A stretch of 64,000 nt of DNA from Bacillota bacterium (lineage in GTDB: Bacteria > Bacillota > Clostridia > Tissierellales > Sedimentibacteraceae): positions 372,001 to 436,000 of the forward strand of contig JAEWJT010000015.1 of NCBI GenBank assembly GCA_023386345.1, written 5' to 3'. Below the pieces are notes generated by a model. The model was not told where the DNA came from. It did not search any database and was given only the letters and a program-made list of their open reading frames with translations. Every line of letters starts with the position of its first letter. Positions within the stretch are counted from its first letter, which is position 1. Of this stretch, positions 26,644 through 34,993 are shown piece after piece. The translations under genes were made by a program, and so were the position numbers.

Positions 26644-27246
26644 ATGATTATAGAAGCTATTATCATAGGTTTAATTATTGGAGTTATTAGAAAAGGAAAG
26701 CTGTCAAGGCTTGGGTATTTAAAAATTAATTTCTCTGCGCTGGTTATACTTGCTCTGGTTTCATTTATATCGATTATTGTCATGAATATTGGCTTGTTAG
26801 ACTTTAATTCCAAGCTATACAACATTTTTTTAGTGATTACATATTCACTCATAATAATAGTCTTGGCGTTTAACTTAGATAAAAGGTATATGTTTATGCC
26901 ATTAATAGGTGTAATGATGAATTTTATTTGCCTTTGCTTAAATAATTTCAGAACACCGGTTAAAAGCGATATAATTACGCATTTATATGGAACAGAGATG
27001 ACCAACCTCTTATCATCAAACAAAGTAAAATTTTTCATCCCTGCTGAAGGTGCGAAATTAAATGCTTTAGGGAAAATATTCTATATAGGAGATTATTACT
27101 TTTATGACATAATCCTAAGCATAGGTGACATAATAATTTTCTTTGGAATAATTCTTTTAATACAGCATCTAATGACCGATAAATACTTAAAAACCAGAGA
27201 TTCAATAACACTTTCTAGGTCTTTATTTAAGAAGAATAAATATTAA
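26644..27246 (+). CDS. Membrane protein, DUF5317-like
   Basis: A 200-residue protein with five or six hydrophobic helices (start MIIEAIIIGLIIGVIRKGKLSRL). The central segment MPLIGVMMNFICLCLNNFRTPV and the loop with FIPAEGAKLNALGKIFYIGDYY resemble the DUF5317 family of Gram-positive membrane proteins, where an N-G/N-xRMPV segment is typical. The match is from memory and partial. AAAGGA lies 13 bases upstream of ATG, an unusually long gap. Function unknown. Confidence 0.6.
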   Translation: MIIEAIIIGLIIGVIRKGKLSRLGYLKINFSALVILALVSFISIIVMNIGLLDFNSKLYNIFLVITYSLIIIVLAFNLDKRYMFMPLIGVMMNFICLCLNNFRTPVKSDIITHLYGTEMTNLLSSNKVKFFIPAEGAKLNALGKIFYIGDYYFYDIILSIGDIIIFFGIILLIQHLMTDKYLKTRDSITLSRSLFKKNKY

Positions 27247-27289
27247 TATTATAATTTGATGTTAAAAACAAGGCAAAAAGGTGATTGCA

Positions 27290-27964
27290 ATGCAGCATGA
27301 TGTTGAAAGATTTAACTTATTAAATTTACGAAACATAATTAAGCCAAACTATGATTTAAGCAATAAAGAAGTTTATATAGAATTGTATATTAGCAAAGAA
27401 AAAAAGTTATATATCATTGGCAAAATAGATAATAACTACATATGCTGGTGCTCTCTTACTAATATCGCTGACAAAGAAGATAATGCAAAAATATTTGACC
27501 ACATTGCCAATAACAATTTTACACTATTCTCTACGGAGCAATTGGTTCTCGGAAAGCAGATGTATGAAGAAATACGAAAATGGTATAACTGCACTATTTC
27601 TAGAGCTTCTTATGAAGATATGCTATGGTACACTCCATTTGGATGTTATTATGGTAAAGAAAACAGAGAGACTCATGGCAAAAGCTTTTCTCATGACATT
27701 GAAAGCCTCTTTAATGAATTGTTAGAATTAAGTGAATTTAGATCTGCAAATCGTGGGTATGTTAGTTTTTTGGAGTATTATCTTGATTTACTAAGAAAAG
27801 ATAATGATTATAGATATTATTATAAAATGAAACCTGTAATTTCAATATTGGAAAAAGAATCTTATTTGAAAATTTGTCCTGACGATATTATAAGAGAATT
27901 GTATTTAAAATGTATGAATGAGTGCAGTTCGTTATACGGAAGATGTATGAGTGTAGAAAGATAA
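27290..27964 (+). CDS. Hypothetical protein, 224 residues
   Basis: A soluble-looking protein starting MQHDVERFNLLN at ATG 27290 (AAAAAGGTGATTGCA upstream decides the start over a GTG at 27281). It is rich in Tyr, Glu and Asn, with no signal peptide or membrane segment. Notable segments are YICWCSLTNIADKED, YTPFGCYYGKEN and MNECSSLYGRCM. I recognise no domain. It follows the DUF5317-like gene by 43 bases and could be co-transcribed. Confidence 0.6.
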   Translation: MQHDVERFNLLNLRNIIKPNYDLSNKEVYIELYISKEKKLYIIGKIDNNYICWCSLTNIADKEDNAKIFDHIANNNFTLFSTEQLVLGKQMYEEIRKWYNCTISRASYEDMLWYTPFGCYYGKENRETHGKSFSHDIESLFNELLELSEFRSANRGYVSFLEYYLDLLRKDNDYRYYYKMKPVISILEKESYLKICPDDIIRELYLKCMNECSSLYGRCMSVER

Positions 27965-28043
27965 TTAAGGACTTATAATTATAATACTTAAAAGCATTTT
28001 TAAAAAACTTAGAAAATATCACAAAAGTTTTTTTAAAAAACAC

Positions 28044-28072
28044 TTGTACATTTTTACAAATAATGCTATACT
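28044..28072 (+). promoter_or_regulatory. Promoter of rpsF-ssb-rpsR
   Basis: TTGTAC, 17-bp spacer, TATACT with TG two bases upstream (extended -10). Confidence 0.8.
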
Positions 28073-28078
28073 ATTAAG

Positions 28079-28133
28079 GCTATCCTTGCCATTAACTAGA
28101 TTAATGGCCAGAGACCACGAGGAGGTGAAAATT
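28079..28133 (+). promoter_or_regulatory. rpsF leader with hairpin, possible S6:S18 autoregulatory site
   Basis: GCCATTAA (28088-28095) pairs with TTAATGGC (28101-28108), followed by a CCACGAGGAGG stretch holding the ribosome binding site. Many bacteria have an S6:S18-binding leader here; I can see the hairpin but cannot confirm the protein-binding consensus. Confidence 0.4.
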
Positions 28134-28424
28134 ATGAGAAAATATGAAGGTGCATTTATACTACACTCTAATTTAGAAGAAAATGTTAGAAATGCAGAAA
28201 TTGAGAAAATCAAAAACATAGTTACAAGCTTCAATGGAACTGTTGACAAGGTAAATGAATGGGGACAAAGAAGACTTGCTTATGAAATCAGCAAAAAAAG
28301 AGACGGATACTATGTTATAATCAATTTTACTTCAAATTCAGACGCTGTTAATGAGATTGATAGAATTTGTAAAATCAGTGACAACGTGTTGAGACATATG
28401 ATTACAGTAGAAGACGAAAAATAA
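28134..28424 (+). CDS. rpsF: 30S ribosomal protein S6
   Basis: A 96-residue protein with the S6 start MRKYEGAFILHSNLEEN and core WGQRRLAYEISKKRDGYYVIINF. GGAGGTGAAAATT fixes the start at 28134; the frame is open further upstream but that part is leader. It forms a heterodimer with S18 in the 30S platform and is encoded with ssb and rpsR, as in most Firmicutes. Confidence 0.97.
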   Translation: MRKYEGAFILHSNLEENVRNAEIEKIKNIVTSFNGTVDKVNEWGQRRLAYEISKKRDGYYVIINFTSNSDAVNEIDRICKISDNVLRHMITVEDEK

Positions 28425-28442
28425 ATAACTAGGGGGATAAAG

Positions 28443-28904
28443 ATGAATAATGTTGTTTTAATTGGGAGATTATCCAAAGATCCCGACCTAAAATTTCTGC
28501 CATCAGGTATGGCAGTTGCAAGAATTACATTAGCTGTAGACAAAGAGTTATTTGGGGATAAAAAACAAGAAGCTATTAATCAGGGTAAACCAACTGCTGA
28601 CTTTATTAATGTTTCGGTGTTTGGTAAATCGGCAGAAAACTGTGCGAATTACCTTGCTAAGGGCAGTATGTGTGCTGTGAATGGAAGAATAAGTACAGGA
28701 AGCTACACTGCACAGTCAGGTGAGAAAAGATATACTACTGAGGTAATAGCAAATAGAGTTGAGTTTATTGGTTCTAAACAATCATCATCGTCATCAACAT
28801 TGCCAGGAAAGCCTACAAATTCGGATAGCAATTTCTTTGACAATTTCCCAGATGATGATAATGACATTTTCCAACCAGTAGATGAAGACGATATTCCATT
28901 TTAA
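28443..28904 (+). CDS. ssb: Single-stranded DNA-binding protein
   Basis: A 153-residue SSB: OB fold in residues 1-105 (MNNVVLIGRLSKDPDLKFLPSG, FINVSVFGKSAENCANYLAKGS, GRISTGSY) and a flexible acidic tail ending DEDDIPF, the docking tip for replication and repair partners. Ribosome binding site AGGGGGATAAAG. Located between rpsF and rpsR in the usual order. Confidence 0.97.
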   Translation: MNNVVLIGRLSKDPDLKFLPSGMAVARITLAVDKELFGDKKQEAINQGKPTADFINVSVFGKSAENCANYLAKGSMCAVNGRISTGSYTAQSGEKRYTTEVIANRVEFIGSKQSSSSSTLPGKPTNSDSNFFDNFPDDDNDIFQPVDEDDIPF

Positions 28905-28919
28905 AGGAGGAAAATTTCA

Positions 28920-29198
28920 GTGAGTTCAAGAGAAGGCGGCTACAGAAGAAATAATGATGGTAATAACGCTGGCGGACAAATGAAAAGAAAGCCACGCAAA
29001 AAAGTTTGCCAATTTTGCCAAGAAAAGGCAACTAGCATAGATTATAAAGAAACTGGAAAGCTTAAAAAGTACATTTCTGAAAGAGGTAAGATATTACCAA
29101 GAAGAATTACAGGAACTTGTGCTAAGCACCAAAGAATGGTAACAAATGCTATAAAAAGATCAAGAGCAATCGCACTTTTACCATATACTACAGAATAG
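28920..29198 (+). CDS. rpsR: 30S ribosomal protein S18, zinc-binding (C+) type
   Basis: A 92-residue S18: core IDYKETGKLKKYISERGKILPRRITGTCAKHQR...AIKRSRAIALLPY. It carries CQFC and CAKH, i.e. a CxxC plus CxxH set that can bind zinc, unlike the zinc-free S18 of Bacillus. The start is GTG 28920, placed by AAAGGAGG nine bases upstream; an internal ATG (MKRKPRKK) lacks such a site. Confidence 0.95.
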   Translation: MSSREGGYRRNNDGNNAGGQMKRKPRKKVCQFCQEKATSIDYKETGKLKKYISERGKILPRRITGTCAKHQRMVTNAIKRSRAIALLPYTTE

Positions 29199-29225
29199 TA
29201 TATTATAATTGAGTAGAATGTATCT

Positions 29226-29263
29226 AAATCACATTTCATTTATATGAGATGTGATTTTTTTAT
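29226..29263 (+). terminator. Terminator of rpsF-ssb-rpsR
   Basis: AAATCACAT and ATGTGATTT pair, with TTTTTTTATT after the stem. Confidence 0.9.
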
Positions 29264-29325
29264 TGTAAATTTTGACTTATATTGATATAATAGAGTTAAT
29301 AATATAAGATAACGGAGGATTAAAA

Positions 29326-30645
29326 ATGTACAAAGAAATTTCAAAAGAATTGCTTTCTTTCATTGAAAAAAGTCGCAGCAGCTTCCATGCTATTGAAACA
29401 ATAAAGGAAGAATTAAACAAGAATGGCTTTAATGAGCTTTTAGAAAGTAAAGCTTGGAAGATAGAAGAAGGAAAAAAATACTATGTAACGAGAAACTCAT
29501 CATCAATTATTGCTTTCAATATAGGCAAAGATTTGGATAATTACAGTTTTAATATGACTGCTTCACACAGTGATTCACCTGTGTTCAAAATAAAGGAAAA
29601 TTATGAAATTGAAGCAGGTAAAAACTACATTCAGCTAAACACTGAAAAATATGGTGGAATGTTGCATGCTACATGGCTTGACAGACCTTTATCAGTAGCG
29701 GGCAGACTTGTTGTAAAGGATGGAAACAAGCTCGTAACTAAGCTTGTAGATGTAGACAGAGACCTCGTTCTTATACCAAATATGGCTATTCATATGAACA
29801 GAGATGCAAACTCAGGCATGAAGTACAATGAGCAGGTTGATATGCTTCCACTATTCGGAATGACAGAAGACAGCAAGGGTACATTTATGAGTGTAATTGC
29901 AAAGTCTGCTAATGTAGATGAAAAAGATATAGTAAGTCATGATTTATTCTTATACAACCGTATGAATCCTTCTATTTGGGGAAGCAATGAGGAATTTATC
30001 TCTTCTGCTAAATTAGACGATTTACAATGTGCATTTTCATCGTTAAAAGCCTTTGTTTCATCTTATAGCAATAAGTCAATCAATGTATACTGCTGCTTTG
30101 ACAACGAAGAAGTAGGAAGTCAAACTAAGCAGGGAGCTCAATCTACGTTTTTAGTTGATACATTGAATAGGATAAATGAAGGTCTTGGTAAAAATAAAGA
30201 GGATTATCACAGAGCTATTGCATCTTCTTTCATGCTATCAGCAGACAATGCACATGCAGTACATCCAAATCATCCTGAAAAAAGCGACCCTACAAACAAA
30301 GTGTATATAAACCAAGGAATTGTAATAAAATACAATGCAAATCAAAAATACACAACTGACGGAGTCAGTGCTGCTGTATTTAAAACAATCTGCGAAAAAG
30401 CAGGTGTTCCTTGTCAAGCATATACAAACCGTTCAGATGTAGCTGGCGGAGGAACTCTAGGAAATGTAGCGACAACTCATATAAGCATAAAGATGGTAGA
30501 TATAGGACTTGCACAGCTTGCTATGCACTCATCATATGAAACAGCCGGAATCAAAGATACAGAATACATGGTTAAAGCTATCTGTGAATTTTACAATTCT
30601 CATTTAGAAGAAACAAGTGCCGGAGACATTGAAATAAGTAAATAA
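29326..30645 (+). CDS. apeA: M18-family aminopeptidase
   Basis: A 439-residue cytosolic zinc aminopeptidase, acting on N-terminal acidic residues in characterised members. Motifs: TASHSDSPVFKIKEN with the first zinc His, CCFDNEEVGSQTKQGA with the catalytic Glu pair, SADNAHAVHPNHPEK with bridging Asp, and the C-terminal THISIKMVDIG..LAMHSSYE with the last zinc His. Length is normal. Start follows AACGGAGG. It would break down peptides brought in by the opp system encoded 750 bases downstream. Confidence 0.93.
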   Translation: MYKEISKELLSFIEKSRSSFHAIETIKEELNKNGFNELLESKAWKIEEGKKYYVTRNSSSIIAFNIGKDLDNYSFNMTASHSDSPVFKIKENYEIEAGKNYIQLNTEKYGGMLHATWLDRPLSVAGRLVVKDGNKLVTKLVDVDRDLVLIPNMAIHMNRDANSGMKYNEQVDMLPLFGMTEDSKGTFMSVIAKSANVDEKDIVSHDLFLYNRMNPSIWGSNEEFISSAKLDDLQCAFSSLKAFVSSYSNKSINVYCCFDNEEVGSQTKQGAQSTFLVDTLNRINEGLGKNKEDYHRAIASSFMLSADNAHAVHPNHPEKSDPTNKVYINQGIVIKYNANQKYTTDGVSAAVFKTICEKAGVPCQAYTNRSDVAGGGTLGNVATTHISIKMVDIGLAQLAMHSSYETAGIKDTEYMVKAICEFYNSHLEETSAGDIEISK

Positions 30646-30647
30646 AG

Positions 30648-30665
30648 CGAAACAAGTTTCGCTAT
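30648..30665 (+). terminator. Hairpin after the M18 gene
   Basis: AGCGAAAC and GTTTCGCT, 8 bp, then ATAAAAAATT. One of several similar GTGAA/GCGAAA palindromes in the window. Confidence 0.5.
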
Positions 30666-30673
30666 AAAAAATT

Positions 30674-30739
30674 AAAATCACCCATACATATAATTTTAAA
30701 ATTTGCAAACAATACTAAAAATTATATGTGTGGGTGATT
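30674..30739 (+). promoter_or_regulatory. Long hairpin that holds the ribosome binding site of the next gene
   Basis: AAAATCACCCATACATATAA (from about 30674) pairs over some 24 bp with the segment ending TGTGGGTGATTTT (about 30715-30739), interrupted by one U-G wobble. The GGGTGA that precedes ATG 30743 lies in the 3' arm. It may also terminate M18 transcripts, as a T-run follows. Confidence 0.65.
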
Positions 30740-30742
30740 TTT

Positions 30743-31159
30743 ATGCGTAATATTTTAAAACATATTTTTCTATTTTTAGTCGGCGGAACTATATATTTTT
30801 TTCTTGAAGTTTTGTCTAGAGGCTTTTCACATCCTTCTATGTTTATTTGCGGAGGAATATGCTTTGTTTTAATAGGACTGCTAAGTGAAACAAAGAATTT
30901 TCAGATACCTTTACTTTTACAAATGTTCATGTCTAGCATTATAATAACAATTCTTGAACTTATAACCGGGTTGATTGTAAATATTTGGCTTAAATTGGAC
31001 GTTTGGGATTACTCAAGTTTACCTTTTAACTTCTTAGGGCAAATTTGTATATTATATACAATTTTATGGTTCTTTCTATCCTTCCCTGCAATTTTATTAA
31101 ACGATTATCTGAGATATAAGTTTTTCGATAAGAGGAGCATGAAATATAAAATAATATAA
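30743..31159 (+). CDS. Putative membrane protein (PF06541-like, 'putative ABC transporter type IV')
   Basis: A 138-residue protein with four hydrophobic helices. Features: GGTIYFFLEVLSRGFSHPSMFICGG and KLDVWDYSSLPFNFLGQICILYTILWF, the latter resembling the WDYS..pfN..GqIC motif of PF06541. Despite the family name no transport partner is known to me. A GTG at 30728 lies inside the hairpin arm; ATG 30743 after GGGTGATTTTT is preferred. Confidence 0.7.
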   Translation: MRNILKHIFLFLVGGTIYFFLEVLSRGFSHPSMFICGGICFVLIGLLSETKNFQIPLLLQMFMSSIIITILELITGLIVNIWLKLDVWDYSSLPFNFLGQICILYTILWFFLSFPAILLNDYLRYKFFDKRSMKYKII

Positions 31160-31303
31160 TCGTCTAATAACCTAATTATAATTATTAAAAATAAAAAATA
31201 ATTTATTTTATTTTGTTTTTTGAGGAATAATGAAATTACAACGTTTTCTGCATATTTTAATAAAAAAGTTGAAAAATATTAGTTGTAACGTTTGCAATTC
31301 TTC

Positions 31304-31332
31304 TTGACTTAATAGAAATTTTGTAATATTAT
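31304..31332 (+). promoter_or_regulatory. Promoter of oppA
   Basis: TTGACT, 17-bp spacer, TATTAT. The rest of 31160-31394 is AT-rich with no further feature seen. Confidence 0.7.
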
Positions 31333-31394
31333 TTAACCTATCAAGAGCTATGGTATAGCTTTTAATATTTATAATGAATTTGGGGAGGACTAAA

Positions 31395-33062
31395 ATGAAA
31401 GTAAAACGATTGTTTACATTAATTCTTGCAGTAATTATGGTTGTTACAGCTTTTACCGGCTGTACTACTGGCGGAGGCAGCAACGTTGCTGCTAGCGATG
31501 AAATTTTAAGATTTGGTACATCAGGATATGATGGAATTTTAAACCCTATCATGACTGACAATACTTATGACTCTTATGCTTGTTCTTTGATATTTGAATC
31601 AATGATTAGACTTGATAAGAGCGGTGCTTACCAACCGGATATAGCTAGTTGGAAGATTTCAGATGACCACTTAACTTATACTTTTACGTTAAAAGATGGT
31701 ATAAAATTCTCTGATGGAACTCCTTTAACAGCTGATGATGTATACTTCACATTCACTACTATAGCTCATCCAGACTATGATGGTCCAAGAGCATATGCTG
31801 TAACTGATATGGTAGGATATGAAGCATTCCACAAAGGAGAAACTACTACTTTTGAAGGAATCAAAGTTATAGATCCTAAAACAATTTCCTTTACATTTGC
31901 AGAAGGCAAAGCATCTCCTGCAAACATTGAATGTTTCACATATGGTATTTTATCAAAAGATTATTACAAATTTGAAAAATGGGAAGATTTCCTTGCTCTA
32001 AATGCAAATCCAATGGGTTCTGGCGTTATGAAATTTGAAGCTTTCGCTCCAAAAGAATATATAAAAATGCTTAGAAATGAAAACTATTGGGATACTAAAA
32101 ATGCTGCTAAAATCGGTGGAGTTTACTTCTTAGAAGTTCCAGATGAGACTTTAATATCAGCTCTTCAAACTGAACAAATAGACTTCGCTCAAGTTTCAGC
32201 AAGCCAAGACAATTTGAAAGCATTAAACGAATTGCCAAATGTTCATTCTCTTAGCTACACAGGAAATGGTTACACATTCATGTGCTTTAACGTTAAGAAA
32301 CCTACACTTTCTGATAAGAGAGTACGTCAAGCTCTTATGTATGCACTTAACAGAAAAGACTTTATAAAAATACAATATGGTGAAGGTGTAGCTGAGCTTG
32401 GTATGGCTCCTATATCTCCAGTTTCATGGGCTTTCCCTAAAGAAGGTTTGAACGCATATGATTTCGATTTAGATAAAGCTGGAAAATTGATGGATGAAGC
32501 TGGCTGGAAGATGGGATCTGACGGATTCCGTTATAAAGATGGTCAAAAATTTAGTATAGGTTGGTTGGTTTATACTGACTCTCCATGGCCAGGAAAATTA
32601 TCATCTATGGCAGCTGATACTTGGAAACAACTTGGAGTTGATTTGAAAATAGAAATAATGGACTTCAGCACAGTTTCTGATAAGACTATGGATTCTGCTC
32701 CAGAAGATAGAACATTTGATATCTATACAATGGGCTTTAGCTTATCTGTAGATCCAGATCCAACTGGAGCTTTGTTTGATGACAATGCAAGTGCAAAAGG
32801 TGGATTTAACGCTTCTGGATATAAAAACGATGCAGCTATGGAACTTGTTAGAAAAGGTAGAACTGAATTCGATACTAAGAAAAGAGCAGAAATATATAAA
32901 GAATGGGCTAAGATTATGAATGATGAAATACCTCATGCAATCGTAGCTTATAGATCAGAGATTTGGGGAATCAACAACAAAATAAAAGGTATGGACTTAG
33001 ACACATATCAAGATTTCACAACTTTAATCAAACAAATCGGAGTAGAAGCTCCTAAAAAATAG
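31395..33062 (+). CDS. oppA: Oligopeptide ABC transporter substrate-binding lipoprotein
   Basis: A 555-residue SBP_bac_5 lipoprotein anchored outside the membrane by a lipobox (TAFTGC). The family signature is clear: W.isdd.ltYtFtLKDGIKFSDGTPLTADDVYFTF, and further ALNRKDFIKIQYGEG. Start at 31395 is set by GGGGAGGAC. It is the first gene of oppABCDF, with a terminator-like hairpin after it that would make binding protein more abundant than the other subunits. Dipeptide or oligopeptide preference cannot be told from sequence. Confidence 0.94.
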   Translation: MKVKRLFTLILAVIMVVTAFTGCTTGGGSNVAASDEILRFGTSGYDGILNPIMTDNTYDSYACSLIFESMIRLDKSGAYQPDIASWKISDDHLTYTFTLKDGIKFSDGTPLTADDVYFTFTTIAHPDYDGPRAYAVTDMVGYEAFHKGETTTFEGIKVIDPKTISFTFAEGKASPANIECFTYGILSKDYYKFEKWEDFLALNANPMGSGVMKFEAFAPKEYIKMLRNENYWDTKNAAKIGGVYFLEVPDETLISALQTEQIDFAQVSASQDNLKALNELPNVHSLSYTGNGYTFMCFNVKKPTLSDKRVRQALMYALNRKDFIKIQYGEGVAELGMAPISPVSWAFPKEGLNAYDFDLDKAGKLMDEAGWKMGSDGFRYKDGQKFSIGWLVYTDSPWPGKLSSMAADTWKQLGVDLKIEIMDFSTVSDKTMDSAPEDRTFDIYTMGFSLSVDPDPTGALFDDNASAKGGFNASGYKNDAAMELVRKGRTEFDTKKRAEIYKEWAKIMNDEIPHAIVAYRSEIWGINNKIKGMDLDTYQDFTTLIKQIGVEAPKK

Positions 33063-33076
33063 CAATAAATTTAAAC

Positions 33077-33104
33077 AGCCCGGTCTCTAGTGGCCGGGCT
33101 TTCT
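33077..33104 (+). terminator. Attenuating terminator between oppA and oppB
   Basis: AGCCCGG and CCGGGCT, then TTCTT. Likely partial termination, since oppB follows with only its own ribosome binding site. Confidence 0.75.
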
Positions 33105-33131
33105 TAATTAAAACTGAAAGGGAGGTAAATA

Positions 33132-34097
33132 ATGAAAAATTATATCATAAGACGTATTTTGCAAATGATTCCCGTTTTCGTTGGTATCATATTTATTCTC
33201 TTCGTCTTGCTTGAAATGTCACCCGGAACACCTGTAAGTCATATGATGAACCCCAAGATGACAGTAGAGCAAAAACAAGAGCTTTTAACCAAGATGGGCC
33301 TTGATAAACCATGGTATGAAAGATTTATCACATGGTTTAAGGAAGCTGCACAGGGAAATCTTGGTCAATCAGTTAAGCATAAAAAACCTGTAACAGAGGT
33401 AATCAAGGATTTTATAGGACCTACACTTCTATTATCTTTAACATCGCTCATATTTGCGATATTGATAGGAATACCGATAGGGATTTTAAGTGCAACAAAG
33501 CAGTATTCCTTTGCTGATAATGCACTAACAGTTTTTTCGCTTGTCGGAATAAGTTTGCCTGCTTTCTTCTTCGCACTTTTACTTCTAAAATACTTTGCAG
33601 TTGATATACAAATATTTCCTTTATTTGGATTGCAAAATGCAACTCTTAGAACTAACAGTGCCTTTGTAAAATTCATGGATATAGCATGGCACTTAATCTT
33701 ACCTACACTTGTTTTAGGACTTAGCCAAGCGGCTACATTCATGAGATATACTCGTTCAAGTATGCTTGAGGTTATTAGACAGGATTATATCAGAACAGCA
33801 AGGTCAAAAGGACTTAAAGAAAAAGTAGTTATATACAAACATGCTCTTCGTAACGCTATGATTCCAATTGTTACTTTGTTGGCATTTTCTATCCCTGGAC
33901 TATTATCAGGAGCTGTAATGACAGAAACTATATTTGCTCTTCCAGGACTTGGAAAAATATCTGTTGATGCAAGTATGACTAAAAATATTCCTCTTATACT
34001 GGGTATCAATGCGATGTCATCAATGCTTGTATTATTATCAACCTTAATTGGTGATATAATGTATGCTGTTGTTGATCCTCGTGTAAGATATGATTAA
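33132..34097 (+). CDS. oppB: Peptide ABC transporter permease, DppB/OppB type
   Basis: A 321-residue membrane subunit with six helices. N-terminal MKNYIIRRILQMIPVFVGIIFILF and LLEMSPGTP are typical; the EAA loop YIRTARSKGLKEKVVIYKHALRNAMIPIVT contacts the ATPase. Start follows GGGAGGTAAATA. It pairs with OppC to form the channel. Confidence 0.95.
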   Translation: MKNYIIRRILQMIPVFVGIIFILFVLLEMSPGTPVSHMMNPKMTVEQKQELLTKMGLDKPWYERFITWFKEAAQGNLGQSVKHKKPVTEVIKDFIGPTLLLSLTSLIFAILIGIPIGILSATKQYSFADNALTVFSLVGISLPAFFFALLLLKYFAVDIQIFPLFGLQNATLRTNSAFVKFMDIAWHLILPTLVLGLSQAATFMRYTRSSMLEVIRQDYIRTARSKGLKEKVVIYKHALRNAMIPIVTLLAFSIPGLLSGAVMTETIFALPGLGKISVDASMTKNIPLILGINAMSSMLVLLSTLIGDIMYAVVDPRVRYD

Positions 34098-34111
34098 GGA
34101 GGGAGCTTAAT

Positions 34112-34984
34112 ATGAAAAAAGATAGATCACAATCATTTTGGGGAAATGCCCTACAAAGATTTAGAAAAGATAAAAAAGCATTGATTAGTTTTTATATACT
34201 TCTAGTAATTGTTTTAGGTTGCATATTTATACCTTTAGTATCACCATATTCTATGGAGCAAACTGAAACCTCTAACGAAGCAATTAGAGATAGAGCTCCT
34301 AGTTCTGCACATATCCTAGGTACAGATGATTTAGGCAGAGATATATTTACAAGACTATTTTATGCAGGTAGAATTTCATTAGGACTTGCTCTCGTTGTAG
34401 TATTTATAGAATGTGTAATAGGCATAATACTCGGCTCTATAGCAGGCTTTTATGGTGGTATTGCAGATACTATAATAATGCGTTTATCGGAAATATTTAT
34501 GTCATTTCCATTCATGATATTCGCCATAACAGCGACAGCAGTATTAGGAACAGGTGTTAAAACATTAATTATAGTTTTATCCATTCTTAGTTGGCCAAGT
34601 ATAGCGAGAATTGTAAGAGGACAGATTCTTACTCTTCGTGAGATGGAATACATGGAAGCTTGCGAAGCTCTTGGTATAAGTGATTTCAAAAGAATGTTCA
34701 AGCATTTGCTGCCAAATGTTTTAGCATATATCATAGTTTATGCAACTCTTGGTATGGCAGGTGTTATATTAACAGAAACCTCTATGAGCTTTTTAGGTCT
34801 TGGTGTATCTCCGCCTACTCCTACATGGGGTAATATGATGCAAGAGGCTCGTAATTTCCGTGTATTAAAAGAAAAATGGTGGTACTGGATTCCACCTGGA
34901 GTCAGCATATTTATCTCGGTTATGTGCTTTAACTTACTAGGTGACGGACTTAGAGATGCTATAGACCCTAAATTGAAAAGGTAG
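34112..34984 (+). CDS. oppC: Peptide ABC transporter permease, DppC/OppC type
   Basis: A 290-residue permease: N-terminal cytoplasmic segment and first helix (OppC_N), HILGTDDLGRDIFTRLFYAGRISL, and the EAA loop MEYMEACEALGISDFKRMFKHLLPN. GGAGGGAGC lies upstream. Partner of OppB. Confidence 0.95.
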   Translation: MKKDRSQSFWGNALQRFRKDKKALISFYILLVIVLGCIFIPLVSPYSMEQTETSNEAIRDRAPSSAHILGTDDLGRDIFTRLFYAGRISLGLALVVVFIECVIGIILGSIAGFYGGIADTIIMRLSEIFMSFPFMIFAITATAVLGTGVKTLIIVLSILSWPSIARIVRGQILTLREMEYMEACEALGISDFKRMFKHLLPNVLAYIIVYATLGMAGVILTETSMSFLGLGVSPPTPTWGNMMQEARNFRVLKEKWWYWIPPGVSIFISVMCFNLLGDGLRDAIDPKLKR

Positions 34985-34993
34985 GTGAGTATA

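Noticed and set aside
26469..27038. Frames at 26469-26690 (plus) and 26613-27038 (minus)
   Set aside because: They overlap the DUF5317-like gene and the hpf terminator and show low-complexity composition; no ribosome binding site fits.
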